From an uncultured Propionivibrio sp. (GTDB taxonomy: Bacteria > Pseudomonadota > Gammaproteobacteria > Burkholderiales > Rhodocyclaceae), in contig CALHZD010000012.1 of NCBI GenBank assembly GCA_938040985.1, positions 1 to 14,261 of the forward strand: a stretch of DNA of 14,261 nucleotides, given 5' to 3'. Of the stretch, positions 12,850 through 14,261 are shown piece by piece (within the stretch, counting starts at the first letter, position 1; every line of letters begins with the position of its first letter). Under the pieces are notes generated by a model. It was not told the origin of the DNA. It did not search any database and saw only the letters and a program-made list of their open reading frames with translations. The translations under genes and the position numbers were made by a program.

Positions 12850-14261
12850 ATGGAAGCACGCGCAGATCTTGCCCTGATCGGGCTGGCGGTTATGGGCCAG
12901 AACCTGATTCTGAACATGAACGACCACGGTTTTACCATCGTCGCCTACAACCGCTCGACCGACAAGGTCGACCGATTTCTTGCCAACGAAGCCAAAGGCA
13001 CCCGGGTCATCGGCGCGCATTCGATCGCCGAAATGGTCGCGCTGCTCAAAAAGCCGCGCCGCGTCATGATGCTGGTCAAGGCCGGCCAGCCGGTGGATGA
13101 CTTCATCGAGCAGCTGATTCCGCACTTGGAAAAAGGCGACATCATCATCGACGGCGGCAATTCGCTGTTCGAGGATACCAACCGCCGCCAGAAATACGTC
13201 GAAAGCAAAGGGCTGCTCTATGTCGGCACCGGCGTATCCGGCGGCGAGGAGGGCGCGCGTCATGGCCCGAGCATCATGCCCGGCGGCTCGCCGGCGGCCT
13301 GGCCGTACGTCAAGGATATTTTCCAGGCCGTTGCGGCCAAGGTCGACGACGGTTCGCCTTGCTGCGACTGGGTGGGCGAGATGGGCGCCGGTCATTACGT
13401 CAAGATGGTGCATAACGGCATCGAATACGGCGACATGCAGCTCATTTGCGAAGCCTACAACATCATGAAGCACGGCCTGGGCATGAGCGCCGGCGAAATG
13501 CACGAAGTTTTCGCCGAATGGAATCGCGGCGAACTCGACAGCTACCTGATCGAAATTACGCGCGATATCCTGGTCAAGAAGGATGATGACGGGGCGCCGC
13601 TGGTCGACAAGATTCTCGATACCGCCGGCCAGAAGGGGACGGGCAAATGGACGGTCATCAATTCTCAGGATTTGGGGATTCCGATCACCCTGATGGCCGA
13701 AGCCGTCTATGCGCGCTGTGTTTCGGCGCTGAAGGATGAACGCGTATTCGCCTCAAGCCGGCTCGACGGCCCGCATCCGGCGCTCAGCGAGATCGCGGCG
13801 GATGCGGCGAAGAAGCAGGCGTTTATCGCCGACATCAAAAGCGCGTTGTATGCCTCCAAGATCGTCAGCTACGCCCAAGGCTACATGTTGATGCGCGCAG
13901 CGGCCAAGGAGTATGGCTGGAATCTCAACTACGGCGGCATCGCCTTGATGTGGCGCGGCGGCTGCATTATCCGTTCGCGTTTCCTCGGTAAGATCAAGGC
14001 GGCTTTCGACAAGGATTCGGCCCTCTCCAACCTCCTGCTGGACGACTATTTCCGGGAGGAAATCCGCAAGGCGCAGCCCGGCTGGCGCAACGTCGTCGCC
14101 CAGGCTGCGCTTAAGGGCATCCCCGCCCCGGCCTTCAGTACCGCGCTGGCCTTTTTCGACCAGTATCGCAGCGCCGTACTGCCGGCCAATCTGTTGCAGG
14201 CGCAGCGTGACTACTTCGGCGCGCACACCTATGAGCGCATCGACAAGCCGCGCGGCGAATT
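12850..14261 (+). CDS. gnd: 6-phosphogluconate dehydrogenase, decarboxylating (3' end cut by the window)
   Basis: The frame is open from ATG 12850 to the right edge (470 full codons plus two bases). With an E. coli enzyme of 468 residues, only a few C-terminal residues and the stop are missing. GGAAGGA (12835-12841) is 8 nt upstream. The nucleotide loop I-G-L-A-V-M-G-Q (10-17), N34-R-S with the NADP phosphate-binding residues, the S-G-G-E-E-G-A-R-H-G-P-S substrate loop (about 132-143), catalytic K185 in K-M-V-H-N-G-I-E and E192 are all present. It oxidises 6-phosphogluconate to ribulose 5-phosphate and CO2. Its place after uxuB suggests co-transcription with the uronate genes. This is the long, NADP-type enzyme rather than the short GntZ/YqeC type. 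Confidence 0.96.
   Translation, partial: MEARADLALIGLAVMGQNLILNMNDHGFTIVAYNRSTDKVDRFLANEAKGTRVIGAHSIAEMVALLKKPRRVMMLVKAGQPVDDFIEQLIPHLEKGDIIIDGGNSLFEDTNRRQKYVESKGLLYVGTGVSGGEEGARHGPSIMPGGSPAAWPYVKDIFQAVAAKVDDGSPCCDWVGEMGAGHYVKMVHNGIEYGDMQLICEAYNIMKHGLGMSAGEMHEVFAEWNRGELDSYLIEITRDILVKKDDDGAPLVDKILDTAGQKGTGKWTVINSQDLGIPITLMAEAVYARCVSALKDERVFASSRLDGPHPALSEIAADAAKKQAFIADIKSALYASKIVSYAQGYMLMRAAAKEYGWNLNYGGIALMWRGGCIIRSRFLGKIKAAFDKDSALSNLLLDDYFREEIRKAQPGWRNVVAQAALKGIPAPAFSTALAFFDQYRSAVLPANLLQAQRDYFGAHTYERIDKPRGE

Overview
The window reads as chromosomal DNA of a GC-rich Gram-negative, most likely a betaproteobacterium. It encodes a trimeric autotransporter with its periplasmic partner lipoprotein, a TRAP transporter, a periplasmic lysozyme inhibitor and a proteobacterial hexuronate pathway. 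The genus cannot be fixed from the sequence alone. No rRNA, tRNA, CRISPR array, insertion sequence or phage gene was seen.

Layout. (1) 1-2544, plus strand: the C-terminal part of a YadA-like trimeric autotransporter adhesin, cut by the left edge, followed 37 bp later by a TpgA-like lipoprotein (BamE/SmpA-like plus OmpA-like peptidoglycan-binding domains). A bidirectional terminator near 2665-2691 separates this unit from the convergent TRAP operon. (2) 2796-5734, minus strand: dctP-dctQ-dctM, read from a promoter near 5850, with a terminator-like hairpin between dctP and dctQ. (3) 5735-6218: divergent intergenic region holding the dctP promoter and no convincing gene. (4) 6219-6620: an MliC-type lysozyme-inhibitor lipoprotein. 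(5) 6777-9454: a compact module of a divergent ureohydrolase, a 35-residue single-span membrane protein too short for ordinary gene calling, and a PutP-like Na+/solute symporter. It ends at a strong intrinsic terminator (9488-9519). (6) 9520-9843: an intergenic region with about four degenerate 39-nt tandem repeats, strong palindromes and a possible promoter/operator. (7) 9844 to the right edge: uxaC, uxuB and gnd, the last cut just before its stop.

How the genes work together. UxaC and UxuB turn D-glucuronate into D-fructuronate and then D-mannonate; no mannonate dehydratase (uxuA) lies inside the window. Gnd is the oxidative pentose-phosphate enzyme and is a sugar-acid neighbour in the same transcription unit. 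The TRAP receptor keeps the carboxylate-binding arginine of its family, so a sugar acid or other organic acid is a reasonable ligand, but only by inference. The ureohydrolase-symporter pair looks like an import-and-hydrolyse module for a guanidino or amidino compound.

Most unusual point: the ureohydrolase has Cys250 where the family has the Asp that bridges both metal ions, and Arg172 where it usually has a catalytic His. The other metal ligands and the substrate-binding Glu are kept. This suggests different metal use or chemistry, and it is the best candidate for undescribed biology here.
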